This document shows positions 43,291 through 50,019 of a DNA stretch of 60,603 bases, piece by piece. How positions within the stretch are numbered: the stretch's first letter is position 1; each line of letters starts with the position of its first letter. Source of the stretch: JADGGV01 sp035715725 (lineage in GTDB: Bacteria; Gemmatimonadota; Gemmatimonadetes; Longimicrobiales; RSA9); assembly GCA_035715725.1 (NCBI GenBank), contig DASTKT010000213.1, positions 1 to 60,603 on the forward strand, in the 5' to 3' direction. The position numbers and the translations under genes are program-made. A model generated the notes under the pieces. It searched no databases. It had not been told where the DNA came from and saw only the letters and a list, made by a program, of their open reading frames with translations.

Positions 43291-43415
43291 GGGAACGGTT
43301 ACATGATGTCATTCCCGGCGTATGCCGGCGGCTCGGGGGACTGCCGGGGTGGCTGCGGCCGCAGTCACCGACTCCTTCGCGGCTTCGCGTCGTCGTGTGA
43401 CACTTCCGGAGGTCG
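43291..43415. repeat. Dispersed repeat family A, copy 4 (right part)
   Basis: GGGAACGGTTACAT, then GATGTCATTCCCGGCGTA and a GCCGGCGG block, finishing TGTGACACTTCCGGAGG as in copy 2. The CAGAGGGCACGGAG part is missing. Either the right half of a split copy or an internally deleted one. Confidence 0.6.
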
Positions 43416-43463
43416 GAGCCGCCCGCGACGGCCGCGCGGCGGCGGGCCGGCGGAGCGCGTGGG

Positions 43464-43503
43464 CAAAACGAACGGCCCGGCAACGCTCGCGCGTCACCGG
43501 GCC
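43464..43503 (-). terminator. Terminator of the tRNA array
   Basis: Stem GGCCCGG/CCGGGCC (43503-43497 with 43480-43474) with an inner ACGCGCGAGCGT hairpin, then GTTCGTTTTG on the minus strand. It lies about 40 bases after the last tRNA. Confidence 0.75.
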
Positions 43504-43541
43504 TCTTCGGTTGTCGGGGGACCGGGAATCCCTCCGACCAG

Positions 43542-43615
43542 TCGGGGAGACAGGATTTGAACCTGCGACCCCTGCGTCCCGAACGCAGTGCTCTACCGGG
43601 CTGAGCTACTCCCCG
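43542..43615 (-). tRNA. tRNA-Pro(CGG)
   Basis: Acceptor CGGGGAG/CTCCCCG, anticodon loop TTCGGGA between CTGCG and CGCAG, giving CGG. Discriminator A. Last gene of the 21-tRNA array. Confidence 0.95.
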
Positions 43616-43656
43616 TTACCGCAACGACTCCCACGTGTCGAGATCTCGTCTCGGAG

Positions 43657-43742
43657 CGGACGGGGTGGGATTCGAACCCACGAGGGCTATTCACCCCACA
43701 CGATTTCCAATCGTGCTCCTTAAGCCGCTCGGACACCCGTCC
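43657..43742 (-). tRNA. tRNA-Ser(GGA)
   Basis: Class II tRNA with acceptor GGACGGG/CCCGTCC, discriminator G, loop TTGGAAA between CACGA and TCGTG (anticodon GGA), and long variable arm. Confidence 0.95.
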
Positions 43743-43788
43743 AGGTTCGGCCGCGAGGACCGATGGCCGAGGCGGCGCCGCGGCCGAG

Positions 43789-43874
43789 CGGAGAGGGTGG
43801 GATTCGAACCCACGCGGCCCTTGCGGGGCCGACGGTTTAGCAAACCGTTGCCGTAACCACTTGGCTACCTCTCC
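43789..43874 (-). tRNA. tRNA-Ser(GCT)
   Basis: Class II, acceptor GGAGAGG/CCTCTCC, loop TTGCTAA between ACGGT and ACCGT (anticodon GCT), variable arm CGGCCCCGCAAGGGCCG. Confidence 0.95.
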
Positions 43875-43959
43875 AAACCGTCGTACGGCCCTGCTCAGCG
43901 GACGGCGCACCGCTCTCGCGGCGCGCCATCGAGTTCCGGCGGCGCGCGGCCGCTTCGAG

Positions 43960-44032
43960 TTGCCCCTCCTGGGTTCGAACCAGGACTCTCCTGATCCAGA
44001 GTCAGGCGTGTTGCCAATTACACCAAGGGGCA
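43960..44032 (-). tRNA. tRNA-Gln(CTG)
   Basis: Acceptor TGCCCCT/AGGGGCA, loop CTCTGGA between CCTGA and TCAGG, giving CTG. Discriminator A. Confidence 0.95.
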
Positions 44033-44037
44033 ATGAG

Positions 44038-44110
44038 AGCGGGAGACGGGGCTCGAACCCGCGACCCTCAGCTTGGGAAGCTGATGCTCTACCAACTGAG
44101 CTACTCCCGC
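44038..44110 (-). tRNA. tRNA-Gly(CCC)
   Basis: Acceptor GCGGGAG/CTCCCGC, loop TTCCCAA between TCAGC and GCTGA, anticodon CCC. Its first 18 bases recur in degenerate copies just upstream. Confidence 0.95.
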
Positions 44111-44122
44111 GCGATATCGCTC

Positions 44123-44390
44123 ACGCATCCGGGGCATCGACCGAAGCCACCGGTAGCGGGGAAGCTCCTGTGAAGTCGCCGAAGGCAACTGAGCTACTCC
44201 CGCGCAAAGCTGCTGACCTACCCGGGCATCGACCGAAGCCACCGGTCGCGGGGAAGCTCGTGCGAAGTCGCCGGAGGGGCAAAGCCCCGAAGGCAACTGA
44301 GCTACCCCGACAGAGCCGCGGCGCCGACCGAAGCCACCGGTAGCGTGGAGCCGCCTGCGAAGTCGCCGGAGGCAACTGAGCTGCCGGACC
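44123..44390 (-). repeat. Three structured repeats derived from the tRNA-Gly 5' half
   Basis: Copies at about 44135-44204, 44227-44312 and 44323-44386, upstream of tRNA-Gly(CCC) in the direction of transcription. Each begins with a tRNA-Gly-like 5' strand (GGGAGTAGCTCAGTTG in copy 1). A hairpin GTTGC-CTTCG-GCGAC follows (copy 2 extends it with GGGGC/GCCCC), and then the conserved hairpin ACCGGTGGCTTCGGT. In copies 1 and 2 a downstream GAGCTTCCCC segment pairs back to the tRNA-like 5' strand. No anticodon arm or T arm is present, so they are not tRNA genes. Confidence 0.7.
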
Positions 44391-44521
44391 AGTCGACGCC
44401 GGTCCCGACCACAATCCGGGGCGCGCGTCGGCGTCAACCAACCTACCTCCGCGCCACTCCTTAATTTACCGCATCTCCACCCGCCCCGGTACCCCGGCCG
44501 GCGGCGCGGAGGATCCGGGAG

Positions 44522-44593
44522 AGCCACCGGTCGGACTTGAACCGACGACCGCTCGATTACGAATCGAGTGCTCTACCACTGAGCTACGGTGGC
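44522..44593 (-). tRNA. tRNA-Thr(CGT)
   Basis: Acceptor GCCACCG/CGGTGGC, loop TTCGTAA between CTCGA and TCGAG, anticodon CGT. Confidence 0.95.
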
Positions 44594-44595
44594 GA

Positions 44596-44668
44596 TGGAG
44601 CTGAGGGGATTCGAACCCCTGGCCTCTGCAGTGCGATTGCAGCGCTCTCCCAGCTGAGCTACAGCCCC
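44596..44668 (-). tRNA. tRNA-Ala(CGC)
   Basis: Acceptor GGGGCTG/CAGCTCC with the G3-U70 pair that marks tRNA-Ala; loop ATCGCAC between CTGCA and TGCAG, anticodon CGC. Confidence 0.95.
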
Positions 44669-44746
44669 GATGGTACTGCCGTACGGACCGCACGCGGCGT
44701 CGCAGGCGACGCGGCCGCGGCGTGGATCTCTGCCTGGTGCAACCCA

Positions 44747-44820
<74 letters not shown>

Positions 44821-44842
44821 GGCGCCGCGTCGCCGCGGCAAG

Positions 44843-44925
44843 TGGTGGGGGAAGGATTCGAACCTTCGTAGGCCGGAGCCAGCAGATTTACAGTCTGCCC
44901 CATTTAGCCGCTTTGGTACCCCACC
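44843..44925 (-). tRNA. tRNA-Tyr(GTA)
   Basis: Acceptor GGTGGGG/CCCCACC, loop CTGTAAA between GCAGA and TCTGC, anticodon GTA, long variable arm as expected for bacterial Tyr tRNA. Confidence 0.95.
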
Positions 44926-44929
44926 GTGG

Positions 44930-45003
44930 CGCGCCCGTGAGGACTCGAACCTCAAACCTTCTGATCCGTAGTCAGATGCTCTATCCAATTGAGCTACGGG
45001 CGC
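44930..45003 (-). tRNA. tRNA-Arg(ACG)
   Basis: Acceptor GCGCCCG/CGGGCGC, discriminator G, loop CTACGGA between TCTGA and TCAGA, anticodon ACG. A34 would be converted to inosine by TadA. Confidence 0.95.
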
Positions 45004-45035
45004 CTACCTGGAAGAGCGCCCGGAGGCGCCGCTCA

Positions 45036-45119
45036 TGCCCACGACAGGACTCGAACCTGTACGCCGTTGCCGGCACTGGTCCCTCAAACCAGCCTGTCTA
45101 CCAATTCCAGCACGTGGGC
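45036..45119 (-). tRNA. tRNA-Leu(GAG)
   Basis: Class II, acceptor GCCCACG/CGTGGGC, loop TTGAGGG between CTGGT and ACCAG, anticodon GAG. Confidence 0.95.
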
Positions 45120-45146
45120 CGACGGGCGGCTGCCCGCCCTAACCAA

Positions 45147-45230
45147 TGCTCGGAAGAGGACTCGAACCTCCACGGGGTATCCCCCACAAGATCCTGAATC
45201 TTGCGCGTCTACCAATTCCGCCATCCGAGC
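45147..45230 (-). tRNA. tRNA-Leu(CAG)
   Basis: Class II, acceptor GCTCGGA paired with TCCGAGC, loop TTCAGGA between CAAGA and TCTTG, anticodon CAG. Confidence 0.95.
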
Positions 45231-45251
45231 GTGCCGCGACCTCTCGCGGAG

Positions 45252-45324
45252 TGGAGCTGAGGGGAGTCGAACCCCTGACCTCCTGAATGCCATTCAGGCG
45301 CTCTCCCAACTGAGCTACAGCCCC
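45252..45324 (-). tRNA. tRNA-Ala(GGC)
   Basis: Acceptor GGGGCTG/CAGCTCC with G3-U70, loop ATGGCAT between CCTGA and TCAGG, anticodon GGC. Confidence 0.95.
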
Positions 45325-45406
45325 GGTTCGGAGCGGCCCGCGACGCCCACGCCGCCGGCCGCTGCTCCGAGATCTCGACCCGTGTTGTCAATCAGCGCAC
45401 CTGCAG

Positions 45407-45480
45407 CGGGGCGGACGGGACTCGAACCCGCGACCTCCGGTGTGACAGACCGGCACTCTAACCGGCTGAGCTACCGCCCC
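45407..45480 (-). tRNA. tRNA-Asp(GTC)
   Basis: Acceptor GGGGCGG/CCGCCCC, discriminator G, loop CTGTCAC between CCGGT and ACCGG, anticodon GTC. Confidence 0.95.
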
Positions 45481-45564
45481 TTGTGCCCCACCGGATCCCG
45501 GCTGTCCGCCCGTCCCGGCTGCGCACGGCCGGCGACGTGAGCCGACGGCCAACTTCGTCTTCAG

Positions 45565-45637
45565 AGCGGGCGACCGGACTCGAACCGGCGACCTTCTGCA
45601 TGGCAAGCAGACGCTCTACCAACTGAGCTACGCCCGC
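45565..45637 (-). tRNA. tRNA-Gly(GCC)
   Basis: Acceptor GCGGGCG/CGCCCGC, loop TTGCCAT between TCTGC and GCAGA, anticodon GCC. Its 5' strand is echoed in two degenerate copies just upstream. Confidence 0.95.
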
Positions 45638-45654
45638 ACCCGCTCTACTGCTTT

Positions 45655-45775
45655 CCTGGCTCGCGTAGCGAAATCGCCGACGGTTCACCCGGCAACCGAG
45701 CTACGCCCGTACTCACGCTCTGTCCACCACGACCGATGCGTCAGCCGACCCCTGAGATACGCCCGCGCCCCGGCT
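45655..45775 (-). repeat. Two degenerate repeats derived from tRNA-Gly(GCC) 5' half
   Basis: Copy at 45661-45710 reads, on the minus strand, ACGGGCGTAGCTCGGTTGC (16 of 19 bases as in the adjacent tRNA-Gly 5' end). A hairpin GTTGCC/GGCGAT with inner GGT/ACC follows, and then GCTACGC, which pairs perfectly with the GCGTAGC of its own 5' strand. A second, weaker copy starts GCGGGCGTATCTCAG at about 45766. Same architecture as the set before tRNA-Gly(CCC). Confidence 0.65.
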
Positions 45776-45799
45776 TCCGCAACCACACCCCGGACTCCA

Positions 45800-45871
45800 T
45801 GCCCCCACCGGGAGTCGAACCCGGGTTCCCAGATTGAAAGCCTGGTGTCCTAACCGTTAGACGATGGGGAC
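45800..45871 (-). tRNA. tRNA-Glu(TTC)
   Basis: Acceptor GTCCCCA/TGGGGGC, loop CTTTCAA between CCAGG and TCTGG, anticodon TTC. Confidence 0.93.
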
Positions 45872-45877
45872 CGTCCA

Positions 45878-45949
<72 letters not shown>

Positions 45950-45999
45950 AGTCCGCCCGACGGCCGCCCCTCGCGAAGCGGTCGGGCCGCTCCCACCCA

Positions 46000-46072
46000 T
46001 ACCCCCACGGGGAATCGAACCCCGGTTTCTGCGCTGAGAACGCAGCGTCCTAGGCCACTAGACGATGGGGGC
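46000..46072 (-). tRNA. tRNA-Glu(CTC)
   Basis: Acceptor GCCCCCA/TGGGGGT (terminal G-U pair), loop TTCTCAG between CTGCG and CGCAG, anticodon CTC. Confidence 0.93.
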
Positions 46073-46087
46073 CAGTATGTCGCTCAG

Positions 46088-46160
46088 CAGGCCCGGAGGG
46101 ACTTGAACCCCCAACCGCCGGTTTTGGAGACCGGTGCTCTACCAGTTGAGCTACGGACCT
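46088..46160 (-). tRNA. tRNA-Trp(CCA)
   Basis: Acceptor AGGTCCG/CGGGCCT, discriminator G, loop CTCCAAA between CCGGT and ACCGG, anticodon CCA. Confidence 0.95.
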
Positions 46161-46166
46161 AAGAAG

Positions 46167-46239
46167 TGGCCAGGGGCAGAGTCGAACTGCCGACACCACG
46201 ATTTTCAGTCGTGTGCTCTACCAACTGAGCTACCTGGCC
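46167..46239 (-). tRNA. tRNA-Phe(GAA)
   Basis: Acceptor GGCCAGG/CCTGGCC, loop CTGAAAA between CACGA and TCGTG, anticodon GAA. Confidence 0.95.
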
Positions 46240-46264
46240 GCAACCGGCAGCCCGACCCGGCGAA

Positions 46265-46296
46265 CAAAAGCCCGCGCGGCGAACGGCGGCGCGGGC
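46265..46296 (-). terminator. Internal hairpin with T run between tRNA-fMet and tRNA-Phe
   Basis: GCCCGCGC/GCGCGGGC stem (46296-46270) followed by TTTT on the minus strand. It looks like a Rho-independent terminator, yet 20 tRNAs lie beyond it with no clear new promoter in the 25 bases left. It may separate tRNA-fMet from the rest or act as an attenuator. Confidence 0.6.
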
Positions 46297-46484
46297 GGGG
46301 CGGGGGAGCGGGTTCGTGCGCGGCGACGCGCTAACCGTCTCCCTTCGAGCCCCGGGCGTCCGCCTGAGACGCGACGTCCGGACCGGCGCACCAGGCGCCG
46401 GCTCGCGAGCGAGCTCGCGGAGACGGTCGAGTCGTCATGGCGTCCTCCCGGTCGCAGAACCCCGGCCGGGCCGAGGTCGGGAAA

Positions 46485-46558
46485 TAGCGGGGGCGGGATT
46501 TGAACCCGCGACCTCCGGGTTATGAGCCCGGCGAGCTACCAGACTGCTCCACCCCGCG
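46485..46558 (-). tRNA. Initiator tRNA-fMet(CAT)
   Basis: Unpaired first acceptor position (C opposite T), start TGGAGCAG after the acceptor, three G-C pairs in the anticodon stem (CCGGG/CCCGG) and loop CTCATAA. These features mark the initiator rather than elongator Met. First gene of the array. Confidence 0.95.
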
Positions 46559-46574
46559 ACAAGTCCAGGCCCTT

Positions 46575-46603
46575 AAGATAGCGGGAGCCTTGGGGGGCGT
46601 CAA
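46575..46603 (-). promoter_or_regulatory. Promoter of the tRNA array
   Basis: Minus-strand TTGACG (46603-46598), 17-base spacer, TATCTT (46580-46575), about 17 bases before tRNA-fMet. The strongest sigma-70-type promoter in the window. Confidence 0.8.
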
Positions 46604-46693
46604 CCCCGGTTCGGCCACCGTTTTCGACCCGCTCAGGGACGCTGGAGGGCCCAAAACGTAACCGCGGACCGAGGGGATGTCCAGGGCATGTTT

Positions 46694-49324
46694 TCACCCT
46701 TCCGCGGCATCGCGCAGCACGGCGAGCGGCGGGCGCCGGAGGACCTCGCGGCTGCTGAGCACGCCGATGGCGACGGCGAGGGCGGCGACGAGCAGCCAGG
46801 CGGCGACGAGGGGGAGGATGGGGGGGCGGAACGGGATCTCGAAGAAGAAGCGGGTGAGGGCCCAGGCGCCGAGGAGGGCGAGGAGCGTTCCGGCGAGGCC
46901 GGCGAGGAGGCCGAGGGCGGCGTACTCGGTGAAGAGGATGCGCGTGATCTGGCGGCGCGTCGCGCCGAGCGTCTTGAGGAGCGCGCTCTCGCGGATGCGC
47001 TGGTGGCGGGAGGTGGAGAGCGCCCCGACGAGGACGAGCACGCCGGCGGCGACGGAGAAGAGGGCGAGGAAGCGGACGGCGAGGGAGACCTTGCCGATGA
47101 TGCGGTCGAGCGTCTCCTGGAGGAGCGAGAGGTCGAGCGCGGAGATGTTGGGGAAGCGGTGCGCCAGCTCGGCCTGGACGCGCGCGCGCCGGGTGCGGTC
47201 GGGGATGTCGGAGAGCGCGACGAAGGTCTGCGGCGCGTCGTCGATGGAGCCGGGCTCGAAGACGACGAAGAAGTTCGGCTCGAAGCGGGCCCACTCGACG
47301 CGGCGGATGCTGCCGACGACGGAGGGCACGGGCACGCCGTGGAAATCCCAGGTGATGGTGTCGCCGAGGTGGACGCGGAGCTGCTGCGCGAGGCCCTCCT
47401 CGACCGAGATGCGGGCGGGCGCGGCGGCCGAGGGGGCGAGCGGGGAAGTGGGAGAGTGGGCGAGTGGGAGATCGCTGCCGTATCCCCCACTCTCCCGCTC
47501 TCCGGGTCCCCGACTCGGCCGTCGCGTCACCCACCAGGAGCCGGCCACGAGCGTCTCGGTCGACGTCAGCGTGTCGCGGTAGGTGTTGCGGTACTCGCGG
47601 CGGAGCGCCCAGGGCTGGGGGCGGGCGCGGCCGGTGTCGGCGAGGAGCTGCGGGATGGTGCGGCCGTTGATGGCCTGGAGGCGCGCCGGGACGATGGGCG
47701 TGATGCGGGAGAGCGGCGCGGCCTGCCGGCGGAACAGCTCCTGGACTCTCGGGAGCTGGTCCGGCTGCACGTCGAAGAGGAGGACGTTCGCGCGGGCGGC
47801 CTCGCCGCCGAAGGAGAGGCGGTCGAGGATCGCGCCATGGATGAGGTAGAGCGACGCGATGAGGAAGATGCCGAAGCCGAGTGCGAGCGTGACCGCGGTC
47901 GTCTGGTTGTGCGGGCGGTACAGGTTGGAGATGCCCTGGCGCACGACGTAGCGGGCACGGCCGGGGAAGAAGCGGCGGGTGCCGCGCACGAGCCCGAGCG
48001 CGACGAGCGCGAGCAGCCCGACGGTGATGGCGAGGCCGAGGGCGAAGCCGAGCCCGGCGCGGGGGTACGGCGCCTGCCAGAGGCTGAGCGCGACGACGCT
48101 GGCGGCGAGCGCGAGCATGGCGAGGGCGCGGAGCGGATCGCGGCGGCGCGGCGGCTCGTAGTCGCGGCGGAGCGCCTGGAGCGGCGCGACGTTGCGGATG
48201 GCGAGGAGCGGGATGAGCGCGAAGACGGAGGCGACCCAGACGCCGGTGGCGAGGCCGGCGAGGAGCGCGCCGACGTCGATGGCGAACGGGACGTCGACGG
48301 GGAGGAACGACCCGAGCACGCTCGGCAGGACCGCCTGGACGGCGAGGCCGAGGAGCGCGCCGGCGGCGGCGCCGAGGAGGCCGAGGAGCGCGGCCTGGAG
48401 GAGGTAGGCGCCGAAGACGCTGCGCTGCCGGGCACCGAGGCAGCGCAGCACGGCGACCGTGTCGAGCTTCTCCTTGACGAAGACGTGGATCGCGCTGGCG
48501 ACGCCGACCCCGCCGAGGAGGAGCGCGGCGAGGCCGGCGAGCGCGAGGAACTTGGAGAGGGAGTCGAGGGCGCGGGTCATGCCGCGGGCCTGCCCCTCGG
48601 CGGTGTCGATATCGATGCGGTTCTCGCGGAACAGCGGCCGGTGGGCGTCGAGGAAGCGGCGGCGCGCGCCCTCGTCGGGGAGGCGCACGTAGATCTCGTA
48701 CTGCACGAGGCTGCCGAACCCGAGGAGCCCGGTGGCGCGCAGCGCCTCGTCCGGGATGTAGACGCGGGGCGCGAGGGCGGCGCGGAAGCTGACGTCGCCG
48801 GGGGAGTCCTCGATCGTTCCGGCGATGGGGAGGCGGCGGCCGCCGACCTCGAGCGTGTCGCCGACGTGGGCGCCGAGCTGGAGCAGGAGCGCGGGATCGA
48901 CGACGGCGACGCGCTCGTGCCGGAGCCGGCCCCAGGCGCTGGCGGGCGCGCTGCGCAGGCGGGTGTAGAACGGGTAGTCTCCCTCGACGCCGCGGAGCTG
49001 GACCAGGCGGGTCGTGCCCGGGCGGGGCGCCAGCGCCATGGAGGCGGTGGACGTGACCGTCGCCAGGGCGGCGCCGTCGGCGCGGAGCGAGTCGACGGCG
49101 GCGAGGATCCGCGGGGCGAACGGCGTGCTGCTCTGGAGGCGGAAGTCGGCGCCGAGGAGCTGGCGGGCCTGCTCGTCGACGGAGTCGAGGATGTTGGCGC
49201 GGAACGAGTTGATGGCGACGAGCGCGGCCACGCCGAGCGTGATGGAGCCCATGTAGAGGCCGATGCGGCGGCCGCTGGAGCGGAGCTCGCGGGCGGCGTG
49301 CGCGAAGGCGAAGGGCGTTCTCAT
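46694..49324 (-). CDS. ybbP: ABC transporter permease, YbbP/FtsX family
   Basis: 876 aa with the ten-helix YbbP layout: TM1 near residue 25 (IGLYMGSITLGVAALVAINS), a large periplasmic domain, FtsX cores LAGLAALLLGGVGVASAIHV and FGIFLIASLYLIHGA, and a final LLAGLAGTLLALLGAWALTR. Coupling segments such as VAVLRCLGARQRSVFG and LLKTLGATRRQI contact the ATPase. In E. coli YbbAP works with TesA in envelope lipid handling. Residues about 603-635 (GPGERESGGYGSDLPLAHSP and on) are encoded by an inserted copy of repeat family B that keeps the frame open. It overlaps ybbA by ATGA. Confidence 0.9.
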   Translation of the reverse strand: MRTPFAFAHAARELRSSGRRIGLYMGSITLGVAALVAINSFRANILDSVDEQARQLLGADFRLQSSTPFAPRILAAVDSLRADGAALATVTSTASMALAPRPGTTRLVQLRGVEGDYPFYTRLRSAPASAWGRLRHERVAVVDPALLLQLGAHVGDTLEVGGRRLPIAGTIEDSPGDVSFRAALAPRVYIPDEALRATGLLGFGSLVQYEIYVRLPDEGARRRFLDAHRPLFRENRIDIDTAEGQARGMTRALDSLSKFLALAGLAALLLGGVGVASAIHVFVKEKLDTVAVLRCLGARQRSVFGAYLLQAALLGLLGAAAGALLGLAVQAVLPSVLGSFLPVDVPFAIDVGALLAGLATGVWVASVFALIPLLAIRNVAPLQALRRDYEPPRRRDPLRALAMLALAASVVALSLWQAPYPRAGLGFALGLAITVGLLALVALGLVRGTRRFFPGRARYVVRQGISNLYRPHNQTTAVTLALGFGIFLIASLYLIHGAILDRLSFGGEAARANVLLFDVQPDQLPRVQELFRRQAAPLSRITPIVPARLQAINGRTIPQLLADTGRARPQPWALRREYRNTYRDTLTSTETLVAGSWWVTRRPSRGPGERESGGYGSDLPLAHSPTSPLAPSAAAPARISVEEGLAQQLRVHLGDTITWDFHGVPVPSVVGSIRRVEWARFEPNFFVVFEPGSIDDAPQTFVALSDIPDRTRRARVQAELAHRFPNISALDLSLLQETLDRIIGKVSLAVRFLALFSVAAGVLVLVGALSTSRHQRIRESALLKTLGATRRQITRILFTEYAALGLLAGLAGTLLALLGAWALTRFFFEIPFRPPILPLVAAWLLVAALAVAIGVLSSREVLRRPPLAVLRDAAEG
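47438..47504. repeat. Repeat family B, copy 2, in frame inside ybbP
   Basis: GAGCGGGGAAGTGGGAGAGT, GGGCGAGTGGGAGATCGC and the complementary CCCCCACTCTCCCGCTCTCC. Same hairpin as intergenic copies at 34145 and 56284, but here translated within the second periplasmic region of YbbP. Confidence 0.7.
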
Positions 49325-50019
49325 GCGCCGTCCCCGTCGCGGCGGACGTCCTCGACGACGCGGCCGCCGGCCAGGCGGACGACCCGGCGCGCGCGGGCGG
49401 CGAGGTCGCGGTCGTGCGTGACGAGGACGAGCGTGGTTCTCGCTTCGCGGTTCAGCTCGACGAGCAGGTCGACGATGCGCTGGCCGGTCTCGGCGTCGAG
49501 GTTGCCCGTGGGCTCGTCGGCGAACAGAATCCGGGGCCGGTTCGCGAAGGCGCGGGCGATGGCGACGCGCTGCTGCTCGCCGCCGGAGAGCTGGGCCGGG
49601 TAGTGGTGGGTGCGGCCGGCGAGCCCGACGCGGTCGAGGAGCGCCTCGGCGCGGGCGCGGATGGTGGCCGCGTCCTCGTCGCCCGCCAGCTCCAGCGGGA
49701 CGCGCACGTTCTCGAGCGCGGTCAGCGTCGGAATCAGGTGGAACGTCTGGAAGACGAAGCCGACGTTCTCGGCGCGGAACCGCGCGCGCTGGTCCTCGGT
49801 AAGCGAGCCCAGGTCGACGTCGCCGATGCGGACGGAGCCGGCACTGGGCCGGTCGAGGCCGGCGAGCAGGCCGAGGAGCGTGGTCTTGCCGCTGCCGGAC
49901 GGCCCGATGATCGCGACGAAGGCCTCGGCCTCGATCTCCAGGTCGACGGCGTGCAGGACCTGGAGCGGGCGGCCGCCGCTGAGGTACGTCTGTTCGAGAC
50001 CCTTGACGACGATGTTCAT
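49321..50019 (-). CDS. ybbA: ABC transporter ATPase, YbbA/LolD type
   Basis: 232 aa. Walker A GPSGSGKTTLLGLLAG, Q-loop FVFQTFHLIPTLTALENV, signature LSGGEQQRVAIARAFA, Walker B RILFADEPTGNLD, and switch His in VLVTHDRDLA. It energises the YbbP permease. Its ATG (50019-50017) shares two bases with the ATG of tesA on the other strand (CATG), so its promoter must lie inside the tesA coding region. Confidence 0.94.
   Translation of the reverse strand: MNIVVKGLEQTYLSGGRPLQVLHAVDLEIEAEAFVAIIGPSGSGKTTLLGLLAGLDRPSAGSVRIGDVDLGSLTEDQRARFRAENVGFVFQTFHLIPTLTALENVRVPLELAGDEDAATIRARAEALLDRVGLAGRTHHYPAQLSGGEQQRVAIARAFANRPRILFADEPTGNLDAETGQRIVDLLVELNREARTTLVLVTHDRDLAARARRVVRLAGGRVVEDVRRDGDGA

Larger units (their letters stand above)
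42520..43304. mobile_element. GC-rich foldback element (candidate insertion)
   Basis: About 785 bases bounded by GATGTC on each side (42514-42519 and 43305-43310). The left arm 42631-42711 and right arm 43111-43230 are inverted copies (for example GAGCGCGGGCGCGAGCGCGG and its complement). The right arm carries an extra tandem copy of a roughly 40-base unit, and the arms are built of degenerate ACTGCGGGTGGGGGCG-like units. G-rich strands could form quadruplexes. The middle holds one weak, frame-broken ORF. No transposase is present, so if mobile it would depend on another element. Confidence 0.45.

Noticed and set aside
44135..44386. Additional tRNA genes in the array
   Set aside because: The units contain only the 5' acceptor/D-arm strand and no anticodon or T arm, so they were called tRNA-derived repeats instead.
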